A stretch of 36,847 nt of DNA from Candidatus Dadabacteria bacterium RIFCSPHIGHO2_12_FULL_53_21. GTDB lineage: Bacteria > Desulfobacterota_D > UBA1144 > Nemesobacterales > UBA2774. The DNA is taken from positions 1 to 36,847 of the forward strand of contig MFCJ01000037.1 of assembly GCA_001775255.1 (NCBI GenBank), written 5' to 3'. This document shows, one piece after another, positions 1-7,721 of the stretch; position 1 is the first letter of the stretch; each line of letters begins with the position of its first letter. The notes beneath the pieces are model-generated. The model was not told where the DNA came from. It was given only the letters and a program-made list of their open reading frames with translations, and did not search any database. The position numbers and the translations under genes are program-made.

Positions 1-272
1 CAGTCTACTATCCTTATCTCTCCCTCTATCGCCTCATATATGTCCCGCAAGCTGATATCGCTCGGGGCTTTCCGCAGGGTGTAGCCGCCGTCGGGCCCTA
101 CCATAGACTTGACGATCCCTTTCTTGACCAGCCTTCTCATAATCTTGGCGAGATAATTGAGGGGTATGTGCTGGTGCTCGGAAATCTCCTTCATGTTATG
201 CTTGACTATGGGCTCGTGCCCTATATACGTCAGAGACCTTACTGCATAGTCGAGAGTTTTAGTTACCTGCAT
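1..272 (-). CDS. Rrf2-family transcriptional regulator (N-terminal part, runs off the left edge)
   Basis: About 90 residues are visible from an ATG whose complement ends at 272 (MQVTKTLDYAVRSLTYIG). The residues fit the Rrf2 winged-helix DNA-binding fold: a recognition-helix region (IPLNYLAKIMRRLVKKGIV), then the wing motif GPDGGYTLRKAPSDISL and DIYEAIEG, the typical Rrf2 order. Rrf2 proteins such as IscR, NsrR and RsrR are repressors, often sensing Fe-S cluster state, NO or redox through a cysteine triplet near residues 90-110. That part lies outside the window, so whether a cluster is bound cannot be judged. The gene diverges from a superoxide dismutase gene, and the shared intergenic region contains palindromes over its candidate promoter. 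This suggests autoregulation and perhaps control of the oxidative-stress gene. The family call is strong, the regulon is inference. Confidence 0.9.
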   Translation of the reverse strand, partial: MQVTKTLDYAVRSLTYIGHEPIVKHNMKEISEHQHIPLNYLAKIMRRLVKKGIVKSMVGPDGGYTLRKAPSDISLRDIYEAIEGEIRIVD

Positions 273-287
273 GATTATATCTCTTTA

Positions 288-304
288 TGGATATCGTGTA
301 TCCA
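288..304. promoter_or_regulatory. Inverted repeat TGGATA-N5-TATCCA upstream of the Rrf2 gene
   Basis: Perfect 6-bp arms are separated by 5 bases, lying 16 bp upstream of the Rrf2 start codon. A third copy of TGGATA occurs at 346-351. The position between promoter and start suits an operator in the 5' leader. The binding protein is unknown. Confidence 0.4.
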
Positions 305-323
305 AAATATACATATTATTATA

Positions 324-338
324 TGGTAAAAATTACCA
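324..338. promoter_or_regulatory. Palindrome TGGTAA-AAA-TTACCA, candidate Rrf2-type operator
   Basis: This is a perfect 15-bp palindrome in the divergent rrf2-sodA intergenic region. It overlaps the -10 hexamer position of the candidate minus-strand promoter (330-358), where a repressor would block transcription of the regulator gene. Binding by the neighbouring Rrf2 protein is inference. Confidence 0.5.
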
Positions 339-358
339 GTTGTAATGGATACTGTCAA
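330..358 (-). promoter_or_regulatory. Candidate sigma-70 promoter of the Rrf2 gene
   Basis: On the minus strand TTGACA (353-358) is followed after 17 bp by TAATTT (330-335). The -35 is perfect and the -10 is poor (3 of 6), which fits a regulated promoter. The leader to the ATG would be about 50 nt. Confidence 0.4.
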
Positions 359-443
359 TCTCGGAGTACCCGTCCCTAGCATTTAATATAACGTGGATTC
401 GTCGGAATATGAAGATTGCGGCAGAAACCCTGCCGAAAATGCT

Positions 444-472
444 TTGACACGGCGTGTATATAAGGTTAAAAT
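444..472 (+). promoter_or_regulatory. Sigma-70 promoter upstream of sodA
   Basis: A perfect TTGACA (444-449), a 17-bp spacer and TAAAAT (467-472; 5 of 6 to consensus) form a near-ideal housekeeping promoter on the strand of sodA. The predicted 5' leader is roughly 130 nt. The two palindromes of this intergenic region lie upstream of the -35, so direct steric repression of sodA from them is not obvious. Confidence 0.75.
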
Positions 473-607
473 AAGTTGGTTAACCGGGCTAATGAAGGCC
501 GGTTGGTATTTATTCGGATTTCGGTGTTTATAAATCAATTTTTCAATGTGAAATACCTGAAACATCGGTTCTCCATTTGAAAAAAATTTAATCTGGGGGG
601 AGAAACC

Positions 608-1219
608 ATGCCATACCAATTACCAAAGCTTCCTTATAGTTACGATGCACTGGAGCCTCACATTGATGCCCGTACCATGGAGATTCATCATACAAAGCAC
701 CATCAGACATATATCAATAACGTAAACGCCGCCCTCGAAAAGTACCCGGCGCTTGCGGAGAAGAGCGTTGAGGACCTGATCAGTGATTTGAACGCAGTGC
801 CGGAAGATATAAGGACGGTCGTCAGGAATAACGGCGGCGGTCACGCCAACCACAGCTTATTCTGGACGATAATGGCTCCCAAGGCCGGGGGCGAGCCCTC
901 GGGCGAGCTGGGGGAGGCAATAAAATCCGCATTCGGGGGATTCGACGGTTTCAAGGACCAGTTTTCAAAGGCCGCCGCGGGGCGGTTCGGAAGCGGCTGG
1001 GCTTGGCTCTCGGTCGGCGGCAGCGGAAAACTAGCCGTTACATCCACTCCGAACCAGGACAGCCCGTTGTCGGAAGGATTAACCCCGATACTCGGCCTGG
1101 ACGTCTGGGAACATGCCTACTACCTAAATTATCAGAACAGGAGGCCCGACTATATCGCGGCCTGGTGGAACGTCGTTAACTGGAAGCAGGTGGCTTCGAA
1201 TTACACCTCATCAAAGTAG
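608..1219 (+). CDS. sodA: Superoxide dismutase, Mn/Fe family (Mn-type signature)
   Basis: This 203-residue enzyme dismutates superoxide to hydrogen peroxide and oxygen. Metal ligands are visible at His27 (IHHTKHH), His82 (NHSLFW), Asp165 and His169 (DVWEHAYY). The motif GGGHANHSLFW and the glutamine of NQDSPL are those of the manganese or cambialistic subgroup rather than the classical iron subgroup, but the metal cannot be proved from sequence. No signal peptide is present, so it should be cytosolic. Length matches the family. A purine-rich Shine-Dalgarno stretch (GGGGGGAG) precedes the ATG and a strong promoter lies at 444-472. It stands alone, divergent from an Rrf2 regulator. Confidence 0.97.
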   Translation: MPYQLPKLPYSYDALEPHIDARTMEIHHTKHHQTYINNVNAALEKYPALAEKSVEDLISDLNAVPEDIRTVVRNNGGGHANHSLFWTIMAPKAGGEPSGELGEAIKSAFGGFDGFKDQFSKAAAGRFGSGWAWLSVGGSGKLAVTSTPNQDSPLSEGLTPILGLDVWEHAYYLNYQNRRPDYIAAWWNVVNWKQVASNYTSSK

Positions 1220-1220
1220 G

Positions 1221-1249
1221 TTGCAATACTTTTTAGAATTTGATAGAAT
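1221..1249 (+). promoter_or_regulatory. Candidate sigma-70 promoter of the sigma-factor gene
   Basis: TTGCAA (1221-1226), a 17-bp spacer and TAGAAT (1244-1249) start directly after the sodA stop codon. This implies a leader of about 235 nt before the sigma-factor ATG. I see no known riboswitch or terminator in that leader. Confidence 0.45.
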
Positions 1250-1491
1250 TGGCGGTAACCGGAAGGCAGGACAGTTTTAGATTGCGATTATAAGTTGTTG
1301 CATTGGAAGAAATTTCTTAATCTACGGTAAGGGATTGTATAACAGCAAAGCTTTCTATGCGTTGGAGTTAGTATCAGGAGGAATGGTAATCCCCCACCCC
1401 TTTCGTTTCCAAAGCTTATTTGTGAGATCTAATACCCGGAAACATCTTCGGTTTTGTTTCAGCAGTTGAAAATAGTTAAAAGGAAGAATAT

Positions 1492-2673
1492 ATGGAAACT
1501 AAATACAACGATTTCGATGAAACTGCATCCGTAAGCGAGTATGTAGAGTTCGAGAGGGAAGACGACGAGGTCTCGTCTATAAACTTTAAAGACAGTTATT
1601 CGAGGGACGAGGGGAATGACAATGAATACGATTCGGGGAAAATAAGCTCGAAATCGAAATCCGACGATACCCCGGACGAACAGCTCCGGCTGCTTTACGT
1701 CTATTTCAAGGATATGTCGGTCGAGCCTCTTTTCACCGCTCAGGAAGAGGTCGAGATTTCAGCAAAAATAAAAAAATGCGAATCGAGGTCGCGCGAGCTG
1801 GTGAGCCTCGTGGGGAAATTGGCTGACGGAAAGATAAAAATAAAAGTCACCAACGGACACGGGAACGGGCACGGCAGGTTAAAGAGCGGGTACCTCGAAA
1901 AGCGCATAAAGAGTCTTAATGCATTTATAAGGGTTTATTCGGAAAACGCAAAAAGATTTAAACAGAGATTCGTAAAGGCCAACCTGAGGCTCGTCATCAC
2001 CATATCGAGAAAGTACATGGGCAGGGGGCTCCCGCTCTCGGACCTGATTCAGGAAGGTAATATGGGGCTCATGCGGGCGGTCGAGAGATTCGACCACAGA
2101 AAGGGTTTCAAGTTCTCGACATACGCGTCGTGGTGGATACACCAGGCAATACTGAGGGCGCTTCAGGGACAGACAAGGACTATCAAGGTCCCCGTATACC
2201 TCCTCGAACAGGCAAACAGGGTTTACAAGGTAAATGCGCTTCTGGCCAAGAAGCTAAACAGAAAGCCCACCCCCAAGGAAATTGCGCGGAAGTCCGGCAT
2301 ATCCGTTGAGGTGGTAAAGCGGATACTGAGGTCCACCAAGGACGCCATAAGTCTCGATACGCCTATACTCGACGGGGAGAAAACGACGCTCCTCGACTCA
2401 ATCGCCGATAACGATACGGTAATCCCTGATTCCCTCGTAGCTAAATCCGACCTCACGGATAAGCTGAGGGAGGCCCTCATGCTCCTCAATCCGAGGGAGG
2501 AAGAGATTTTGAGGCTCAGGTTCGGGATCGACCAGCACAGCACGTATACGCTCGATGAGATCGGAAGGAAGTTCAACCTTACGCGAGAGAGAATAAGGCA
2601 GATTGAAAAGGCGGCGTTGGGGAAACTCGCCAATTCGGATATCAAAGACCATCTGGAAAGTTTTCTCAGATAA
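1492..2673 (+). CDS. RNA polymerase sigma factor, sigma-70 family (RpoD/RpoS-like)
   Basis: The 393-residue protein holds sigma regions 1.2 (from about residue 59, DEQLRLLYVYFKDM), 2 (about 160-235, with the core-binding and -10 recognition block DLIQEGNMGLMRAVERFD and the melting motif FSTYASWWIHQAI), 3 (PTPKEIARKSGISVE) and 4 (about 326-390, helix-turn-helix TLDEIGRKFNLTRERIRQIE). It lacks the long non-conserved insert of large RpoD proteins, and its length lies between RpoS and RpoD. The first ~58 residues are strongly acidic and not recognisable as region 1.1. Between regions 1.2 and 2 is a lysine-rich insert with NGHGNGHG. It is either a compact primary sigma or a group 2 (RpoS-like) sigma. 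An AAGGAAG Shine-Dalgarno precedes the ATG. Confidence 0.93.
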   Translation: METKYNDFDETASVSEYVEFEREDDEVSSINFKDSYSRDEGNDNEYDSGKISSKSKSDDTPDEQLRLLYVYFKDMSVEPLFTAQEEVEISAKIKKCESRSRELVSLVGKLADGKIKIKVTNGHGNGHGRLKSGYLEKRIKSLNAFIRVYSENAKRFKQRFVKANLRLVITISRKYMGRGLPLSDLIQEGNMGLMRAVERFDHRKGFKFSTYASWWIHQAILRALQGQTRTIKVPVYLLEQANRVYKVNALLAKKLNRKPTPKEIARKSGISVEVVKRILRSTKDAISLDTPILDGEKTTLLDSIADNDTVIPDSLVAKSDLTDKLREALMLLNPREEEILRLRFGIDQHSTYTLDEIGRKFNLTRERIRQIEKAALGKLANSDIKDHLESFLR

Positions 2674-2824
2674 TTCGGGAGAGCTTTTTCATCCCTCAAT
2701 TCCAATACCGTATTAATCTGAATGCCCGACGGATGCGCACCGTCCGGGAACCAATTCCATATTTCTTTTTCCTGCAGATTGGATTCGAATAAATCCGGCA
2801 GACCCGGATTCGGATCAGTGCCGG

Positions 2825-3148
2825 TTAATCGGCAAGCAGTCCGCCGATTACAGCGCCTATCAGGAGCGGACCGACGTTCGACACTACCAGCACGAACGCG
2901 CCCGCACCGGCTACGAAGCCTATCAGTGGGGCGCCCGTGAGCGCAGATCCGAATAAGAAGAGCAAGCCGCCCAGGAGAATCGCGGGCAGGAGCGCTGCTA
3001 TAATAGCGTTCCCGACGCCGCCCGACTTTTTGCCGCCCACAATGCCTGCTATCAGGGGGCCTATCGAAGGTATCCAGAATAGGAGTATGGAGATAATGAG
3101 CATCCAGAAGAGGCCTGCTATGATGCTTCCCTTTTTTTGTTCAGCCAT
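2825..3148 (-). CDS. Small hydrophobic membrane protein, function unknown
   Basis: The 107-residue protein has a short charged N-terminus (MAEQKKGS) and about three to four hydrophobic helices rich in Gly, Ala, Ile and Leu (WMLIISILLFWIPSIGPLIA; AIIAALLPAILLGGLLFLFG; then a C-terminal pair). A glycine/lysine loop (GGKKSGG) separates the first helix from the second. It is an integral inner-membrane protein with no catalytic motif I can see. It is convergent with the sigma factor and lies downstream of the ribonucleotide reductase terminator, so it is probably transcribed on its own. The start codon has no clear Shine-Dalgarno. Confidence 0.75.
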   Translation of the reverse strand: MAEQKKGSIIAGLFWMLIISILLFWIPSIGPLIAGIVGGKKSGGVGNAIIAALLPAILLGGLLFLFGSALTGAPLIGFVAGAGAFVLVVSNVGPLLIGAVIGGLLAD

Positions 3149-3204
3149 ATCGTTTGCCCGCGGGCAGGGTTTTCAGAGTCATGATATAAAATATACTATT
3201 AAAG

Positions 3205-3242
3205 AAAAAAGCCCAACCTCTTTTAGGGGGTCGGGCTTTTTT
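3205..3242 (-). terminator. Intrinsic terminator after nrdJ (potentially bidirectional)
   Basis: A ten-base perfect arm (A6-GCCC pairing with GGGC-T6) is extended inwards by a few more pairs around an unpaired loop. A T-run follows on both strands. It lies about 35 bp past the stop codon of the ribonucleotide reductase gene and just upstream of the small membrane-protein gene. Confidence 0.85.
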
Positions 3243-3277
3243 CTAAACATCATCCTCTTATAGGGTTTTTGAATCGA

Positions 3278-5776
3278 TTAGTCGCATTTGGAAAAGCCGC
3301 AGCTTCTGCAGGTCATACATCCCTGCTCGAACGCGAGCGCCCTGTCTCCGCAGTCGGGGCAGCGCTCGAGGTTCAAATCCACCGTCCGCCTTGCCGATTC
3401 CGTCGAATTCTCCACTGCCTGGACGAAGTGTTTCTTTAATACAGTCGCTATCGCATCGGGTATCGACATCACCAGCTTCCCTTCCGAGAAAACCGGGGAC
3501 GATCCGCCGATCCCTTCGAGCTGCTCCACTACGTCCTTAACGCTCACACCCGACCTGAGCGCAAGTGAAACGAGCCTCCCCGTAGCTTCTGCGTCGGCCA
3601 TTGTCGAATAGCCGGACTTGCCTATCTGAACGAAGACCTCGAACGGCCTTCCGTCATAGGTGTTGATCGTAACGTAAAGGTTTCCGTATCCCGTCTTTAT
3701 GACCTCCGTAAACCCCTGCAGGAACTGAGGCCTTTTTATCGGCTTGATCTCCGGCATTTGGGATGGACGAAGGGATGAGATGGGGTTGGGGTGATGGGTT
3801 TTTTTCATCCCCTCGTCCTGGGTCTGGGTCGGAAGCTTTATTTCATTTCTATCTTTAGTTTCCTGCTGGGCTTTCGCCTGGTCTTCTGTGACCAGGATGC
3901 CCTCTCTTGATCCCTCCCTGTAAACCGTAATGCCTTTACAGCCGAGCTTCCACGCGAGGAAGTAGATCTTTTCCACTTCGTCGAGCGTAATATCGGCCGG
4001 GAGGTTCACCGTGCTGGAAATGCATGAATCAATATGCTTCTGTATGGCGGCCTGCATGCGCACTCTCATTTCAGGCGAGATCTCGTGTGATGTTACGAAT
4101 GTCTTCGGGATATCTTTTTCGCTTTCGAGTTTGTACTTTTCCATGTATTCCGCTACGAGCGGGTGATAGACCTTGAATTCCCCTTTCGAGAGGGATTTGG
4201 AGCGCCTGAAGTATGATAATGCAAACATCGGTTCTACGCCGCTCGTGGTTCCGGCAAGCACCGAGCCGCTGCCCACCGGGGGGACTGTCAGTATGCAGGC
4301 GTTCCTGAGCCCCTGGTTTTTAATTTTTTCCAGCACACGCCCGTCGATTGTATTGAGAAACTGACCTGACAGGTGGGTGTCCCTGTCGTAAGCCGGGAAA
4401 TTGCCCTTTTCTGTTGCGAGATCGGAACTCGCCTCGTATACGGTGTTCTTAATGTGCTCGAACATCTTGTCGGCGAATTCGACCGCCTCGGGCGTGTCGT
4501 ACCTGATGTTCAGTTTCGAGAGCATATCGCCGAAACCCGTAAAGCCCACACCGATACGTCTTGAGTGCATCGACGACTTCGTCTGATATACGAGCGGGTG
4601 CTTATTCATGTTGTAATCGAGTACGTTGTCGAGGAACCTGACCGAGTACTTGAAAGCCCTCTCGAGGTTCTCCCAGTCGATGGAAGCCTCCTCCGTAAAT
4701 GCGTCTTTGACGAACGGGGACAGGTTGACGTTCCCGAGGCAGCAGTTGCCGTAATCCTCCAGGGCTTGCTCACTGCAGGGGTTGACGCCGTTTACTTCCA
4801 TTCCGGCGTATTCGGTCGGGGAATATTTCTTTACGGCATCCCAGAATATGACGCCCGGCTCGGCTGATGCCCATGCCGATTTTACGAGCTTTTCCCATAT
4901 GTTTCTCGCGCGGACGGTTTTCGTATATTTGACCTTTTCGTTCTCGAACTTGAGCTCGAAATCCCTGTCTTCCTCGACAGCGCGCATGAACTCGTCCGAG
5001 ATCTTCACGGAGATGTTCGCGAAATTGACACGGGACCTCTCCGTGTCGTTCTTTACGTCGATAAATTCCGTTATGTCCGGGTGGTTAACGTTAATAGTTA
5101 TCATAAGTGCGCCGCGTCTTCCGGCCTGACCTATGGTGCCTGTCGTTGTCGAGAGCAGGTCCATGAACGATACTGCGCCCGTGGAATAGATCGCCGAATT
5201 GTTAACCGGGGCGCCTTTGGGCCTGAGAATGGATATGTCGGTCCCCACGCCGCCGCCGAACGAGTAAGTCCTCGCCGCCTCTTTGCACCATTCGAAAATA
5301 CCCTCGATTGAATCCTCTTTGATCGGCATATAGTAGCAGTTGAGCAGTGTGGACCGTCTGTTCTGCCCGGCGCCGAAAAGTATTCTGCCGCCGGGGATAA
5401 ATTTAAAATTCGAAAGAAGCCAGTAGAAGTTGTCCTCCCACTCCTTTTTCAGCTCTTTCGTCTTCTCAGGGGAGGCTATTTCCCTCGCGACCCTTCTCCA
5501 CATGTCCTCCGGTGTCAGCTCCACTATCCTGCCGGTTTTGTCCCTGAGGGCGTATTTCTCGTAGAAGACCCTTGCGCGCAGGTCGTCACCGCCGAACGCT
5601 TTCAGGGTTTTTTCCGGGATGTCCATGACCCCTTCCGTCTTCTGGACGAATTCTTCCTCTTCCGGGGTGTTTTCAGCCGCCGATGTCTCGATTTCCGGTT
5701 CCAGGTTTTTCTCTATCAATTTAGTCCCGTGGCCGTTTCCGTTGGTCTGTGTGGGGCTGAGCTTATCAGAAGACAT
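3278..5776 (-). CDS. nrdJ: Adenosylcobalamin-dependent (class II) ribonucleoside-diphosphate reductase
   Basis: The 832-residue protein reduces ribonucleotides to deoxyribonucleotides using adenosylcobalamin, so it does not need oxygen for radical formation. Visible motifs are LLNCYYMP near residue 146 (first active-site cysteine), NPCSEQ near 333 (radical cysteine and glutamate), PPVGSGSVLAGTTSG near 505, and a TSCPD-type domain. The C-terminus carries a cysteine cluster (CPDC, CMTC, CGFSKC) used to re-reduce the active site. The first ~55 residues are a low-complexity acidic leader. The Shine-Dalgarno AAAGGAGGT is near perfect, which fixes the start. The promoter carries two NrdR-like boxes and a terminator follows, so it is a single-gene unit. 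No nrdAB, nrdD or nrdR gene is in the window. Confidence 0.95.
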   Translation of the reverse strand: MSSDKLSPTQTNGNGHGTKLIEKNLEPEIETSAAENTPEEEEFVQKTEGVMDIPEKTLKAFGGDDLRARVFYEKYALRDKTGRIVELTPEDMWRRVAREIASPEKTKELKKEWEDNFYWLLSNFKFIPGGRILFGAGQNRRSTLLNCYYMPIKEDSIEGIFEWCKEAARTYSFGGGVGTDISILRPKGAPVNNSAIYSTGAVSFMDLLSTTTGTIGQAGRRGALMITINVNHPDITEFIDVKNDTERSRVNFANISVKISDEFMRAVEEDRDFELKFENEKVKYTKTVRARNIWEKLVKSAWASAEPGVIFWDAVKKYSPTEYAGMEVNGVNPCSEQALEDYGNCCLGNVNLSPFVKDAFTEEASIDWENLERAFKYSVRFLDNVLDYNMNKHPLVYQTKSSMHSRRIGVGFTGFGDMLSKLNIRYDTPEAVEFADKMFEHIKNTVYEASSDLATEKGNFPAYDRDTHLSGQFLNTIDGRVLEKIKNQGLRNACILTVPPVGSGSVLAGTTSGVEPMFALSYFRRSKSLSKGEFKVYHPLVAEYMEKYKLESEKDIPKTFVTSHEISPEMRVRMQAAIQKHIDSCISSTVNLPADITLDEVEKIYFLAWKLGCKGITVYREGSREGILVTEDQAKAQQETKDRNEIKLPTQTQDEGMKKTHHPNPISSLRPSQMPEIKPIKRPQFLQGFTEVIKTGYGNLYVTINTYDGRPFEVFVQIGKSGYSTMADAEATGRLVSLALRSGVSVKDVVEQLEGIGGSSPVFSEGKLVMSIPDAIATVLKKHFVQAVENSTESARRTVDLNLERCPDCGDRALAFEQGCMTCRSCGFSKCD

Positions 5777-5802
5777 CTGGACAACCTCCTTTCGGTAAAA
5801 CT

Positions 5803-5818
5803 ACATGATATATTGTGC
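5803..5818. promoter_or_regulatory. NrdR-box-like palindrome 1 (start-proximal)
   Basis: ACATGATATATTGTGC matches 13 of 16 positions of the NrdR-box consensus ACACWATATATWGTGT. It lies just downstream of the predicted transcription start of nrdJ, 27 bp before the ATG. A 15-bp gap separates it from box 2, the spacing typical of tandem NrdR boxes. Confidence 0.8.
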
Positions 5819-5827
5819 TATGGAACG

Positions 5828-5856
5828 ATTGAACCACAATATGTTGTGGTTGTCAA
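5828..5856 (-). promoter_or_regulatory. Promoter of nrdJ
   Basis: On the minus strand TTGACA (5851-5856) is followed after exactly 17 bp by TTCAAT (5828-5833; 4 of 6). NrdR-box-like palindrome 2 fills the spacer, so a bound repressor would exclude RNA polymerase. Confidence 0.7.
5834..5849. promoter_or_regulatory. NrdR-box-like palindrome 2 (inside the promoter spacer)
   Basis: CCACAATATGTTGTGG matches 13 of 16 consensus positions and is nearly a perfect palindrome. It sits between the -35 and -10 hexamers of the nrdJ promoter. Its centre is 31 bp (three helical turns) from box 1, as expected for cooperative binding by the ATP-cone repressor NrdR. Confidence 0.8.
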
Positions 5857-6190
5857 TAGGGTATTTGTCGGCCTTTTTTCCCTAAGTATAAATTCGTGTG
5901 ACTTCGGAAGGTTAGGCAGAAAAGATTTTTTTACAGTCGTAAAAATATTTATGCGGGCAATAGAGTTGTGACTCGTTATTAAAGGGTAATTTTAATATAA
6001 CTAATCAAATTTATGAGATTTTTAGGATTATATCGGCGGACAAAATGCAAGTTAGTAAAAATCAGGCTCGCACATAATAACATCTTAGCAATTCTTTTAC
6101 AAGAGGGAGCAAAAAATATTATTAAGATTCCGTGAAAACATGTATCGTCAAAGGGCCGTTTCGGGAAATCCGATATACTAAAAGAAGCTT
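5857..6190. other. Intergenic region between nrdJ and the DUF924 gene
   Basis: This A+T-rich stretch lies between divergently transcribed genes. Beyond the nrdJ promoter at its left edge I see no gene, RNA or cobalamin riboswitch. A TATACT hexamer at 6174-6179 could be a -10 for the DUF924 gene but lacks a matching -35 and sits very close to the start. Confidence 0.5.
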
Positions 6191-6814
6191 ATGGCATCAG
6201 GTAACGACGAAGAAAAGCAGGCGCGGATACTCGACTTTTGGTTCGGAGACCTGGGGGAGGGGGATGTTCCTCCTGAAGATCTGAGCCGGATGTGGTGGGC
6301 AAAGGACCAAAAGACGGACGAATACATCAGGAATAATTTCGAGTCCGGCCTCATAAACGCGAAAGAAAGCAAGCTCCGGGAATGGGAAAAGACGCCTCGC
6401 GGCACGCTGGCCCTGATTATATTACTCGACCAGTTCTCGAGAAACATTTACAGGGATACGCCCGGGGCCTTCTCACAGGACGCTCAGGCGTTGAAGATAG
6501 CCGCGAATGGGATTGAAAAGGGCTTCGATAAGGGGCTCCACCCGGTCATGAGGGTTTTCTTCTATATGCCATTAATGCACTCTGAAAACCTCGAAGTGCA
6601 GGAGAGATCGATAGCCCTTTTTAGGTCCCTGGAAAGGGATTTCCCTTCTCCGCCTGAATTGGCGAAAATGCTCTCAAATAACAGGGATTACGCCGAGAGG
6701 CACTATGCGATTATAGAACGATTCGGGAGATACCCGCATAGAAACAGGATACTGGGTAGAGAATCGTCGACGGAGGAGATTGAATTTTTAAAACAGCCCG
6801 GTTCTTCTTTCTGA
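6191..6814 (+). CDS. DUF924 family protein
   Basis: The 207-residue soluble protein has DUF924 hallmarks: an N-terminal ILDFWFGD, then MWWAKDQKTDEYIRNNF, the central TLALIILLDQFSRNIYRDTPGAF, a MPLMHSENLEVQERSIALF segment and a C-terminal HYAIIERFGRYPHRNRILGRESSTEE. The family is widespread, all-helical and TPR-like, and has no established reaction. The length is normal and no signal peptide is present. The Shine-Dalgarno (AAAGAAG) is weak. It lies alone, divergent from nrdJ and convergent with the NTF2-like gene. Confidence 0.9.
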   Translation: MASGNDEEKQARILDFWFGDLGEGDVPPEDLSRMWWAKDQKTDEYIRNNFESGLINAKESKLREWEKTPRGTLALIILLDQFSRNIYRDTPGAFSQDAQALKIAANGIEKGFDKGLHPVMRVFFYMPLMHSENLEVQERSIALFRSLERDFPSPPELAKMLSNNRDYAERHYAIIERFGRYPHRNRILGRESSTEEIEFLKQPGSSF

Positions 6815-6848
6815 TGAATAAGCCCGTTTATTCCGCGGCGTATGTTTA

Positions 6849-7208
6849 TCACTCCGTATAATGAGCGACGACCCTCTCTATCTTTCCGTCACTTCCCGGA
6901 AACATGACCTCAGCGGCAAGCATCCCTTTGACACTACGGTAGTAAATTGTCAGGCTGTTGACCCCCGTCAGCACCTGCAAGGGCTCGAATTTGAGATCGG
7001 GATATACCTTGAGTCCCTTCCCGAAATATTCCCTGAGCTTCTCCTTTCCTCTTATCGTACCGGAAGATTCCCCCATGAGGCTTACCACGAACGGAGAAGT
7101 GAATTCAACGTCATCCGAATAGTGGGAGAGAATGGAATCGAGGTCATGCCTGTTCCACGACGCCATCCAATCCTTCGCTATCTGTGCGGCTCTTTCGGTG
7201 GAAAGCAT
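6849..7208 (-). CDS. NTF2-like / SnoaL-like domain protein
   Basis: The 119-residue single-domain protein shows the pattern of the NTF2-like superfamily: AKDWMASWNRHDLDSILSHYSDDVEFTSP in the helical half, GTIRGKEKLREYFGKGL, then alternating beta strands (LKFEPLQVLTGVNSLTIYYRS, IERVVAHY). The cone-shaped fold binds small hydrophobic ligands. Members include isomerases, cyclases and many orphan proteins, so no substrate can be given. It has no signal peptide. It is convergent with the DUF924 gene and precedes the lipoprotein gene on the same strand, with a 114-bp gap separating them. Confidence 0.85.
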   Translation of the reverse strand: MLSTERAAQIAKDWMASWNRHDLDSILSHYSDDVEFTSPFVVSLMGESSGTIRGKEKLREYFGKGLKVYPDLKFEPLQVLTGVNSLTIYYRSVKGMLAAEVMFPGSDGKIERVVAHYTE

Positions 7209-7322
7209 ATCGTTCCGTCCTGAAGCCGGTATTAACCGGTCGCGGGCATTTCGTGTCCGTGCCTGCGGTGTCGGCGTAGATAAGGATTCGAATACGCCCC
7301 GGCCCCCGTTCGGCTATGGCCC

Positions 7323-7721
7323 CTAGAGCTTGGCCTCTATCTTGCTCAGAATATAGCGCGAAAGGCTTTCATCGCCGAATGTCCCGATCCTGATGGATAT
7401 GTCGGTGAGGTTGTCGGTGACCCTTTTGAGCTGTATCTTCACGGTTTTATTGTCGGCCGTTTTCGATTCAAGCTCGGCCGATACGTTGTCCTTAAGCTTA
7501 TTGACGACCAGGAACTGAAGTTCATCGATAGCGGCTACAGTGGCTTCCCAGGTTTTGTTGAGAGTCGCTTCTTCGGTGGCTTTTAGTTCGCCTTTTATGT
7601 ACGCTACCGTGCCGGCGCCCGCCGCCGCCGCCCCGCCGACGGCCGCTGCCGCGAGGCAGCCCGTCAGAATAAACGGACATGCCGCGAGTAATACTAAGAT
7701 TAAGAGCTTCTGCTTTTTCAT
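7323..7721 (-). CDS. DUF3568-like lipoprotein
   Basis: The start was set at 7721 (MKKQKLLILVLLAACPFILTGC) because GGAGGAA lies about 9 nt before it. An upstream ATG at 7781 would add 20 residues ahead of the signal peptide and lacks that support. The 132-residue product has a lipoprotein signal peptide ending in the lipobox LTGC, then an Ala/Gly-rich segment (AAAAVGGAAAAGAG) and a domain of about 90 residues (ELKATEEATLNKTWEATVAAIDEL ... IRIGTFGDESLSRYILSKIEAKL) that resembles DUF3568 lipoproteins. It should be membrane-anchored and face the periplasm. The function is unknown. Confidence 0.85.
   Translation of the reverse strand: MKKQKLLILVLLAACPFILTGCLAAAAVGGAAAAGAGTVAYIKGELKATEEATLNKTWEATVAAIDELQFLVVNKLKDNVSAELESKTADNKTVKIQLKRVTDNLTDISIRIGTFGDESLSRYILSKIEAKL

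Noticed and set aside
1376..1460. Short ORF after AGGAGG in the sigma-factor leader
   Set aside because: AGGAGG is only 1-2 nt before the ATG, too close for initiation, and the 23-codon product has no features.
2723..2748. GC-rich hairpin after the sigma-factor gene as terminator
   Set aside because: The stem (CCCGACGG/CCGTCCGGG with a bulge) has no T-run directly after it, so an intrinsic terminator cannot be supported.
5857..6190. Cobalamin riboswitch for the B12-dependent reductase
   Set aside because: No conserved B12-box-like core was found. The NrdR-type boxes explain regulation better.
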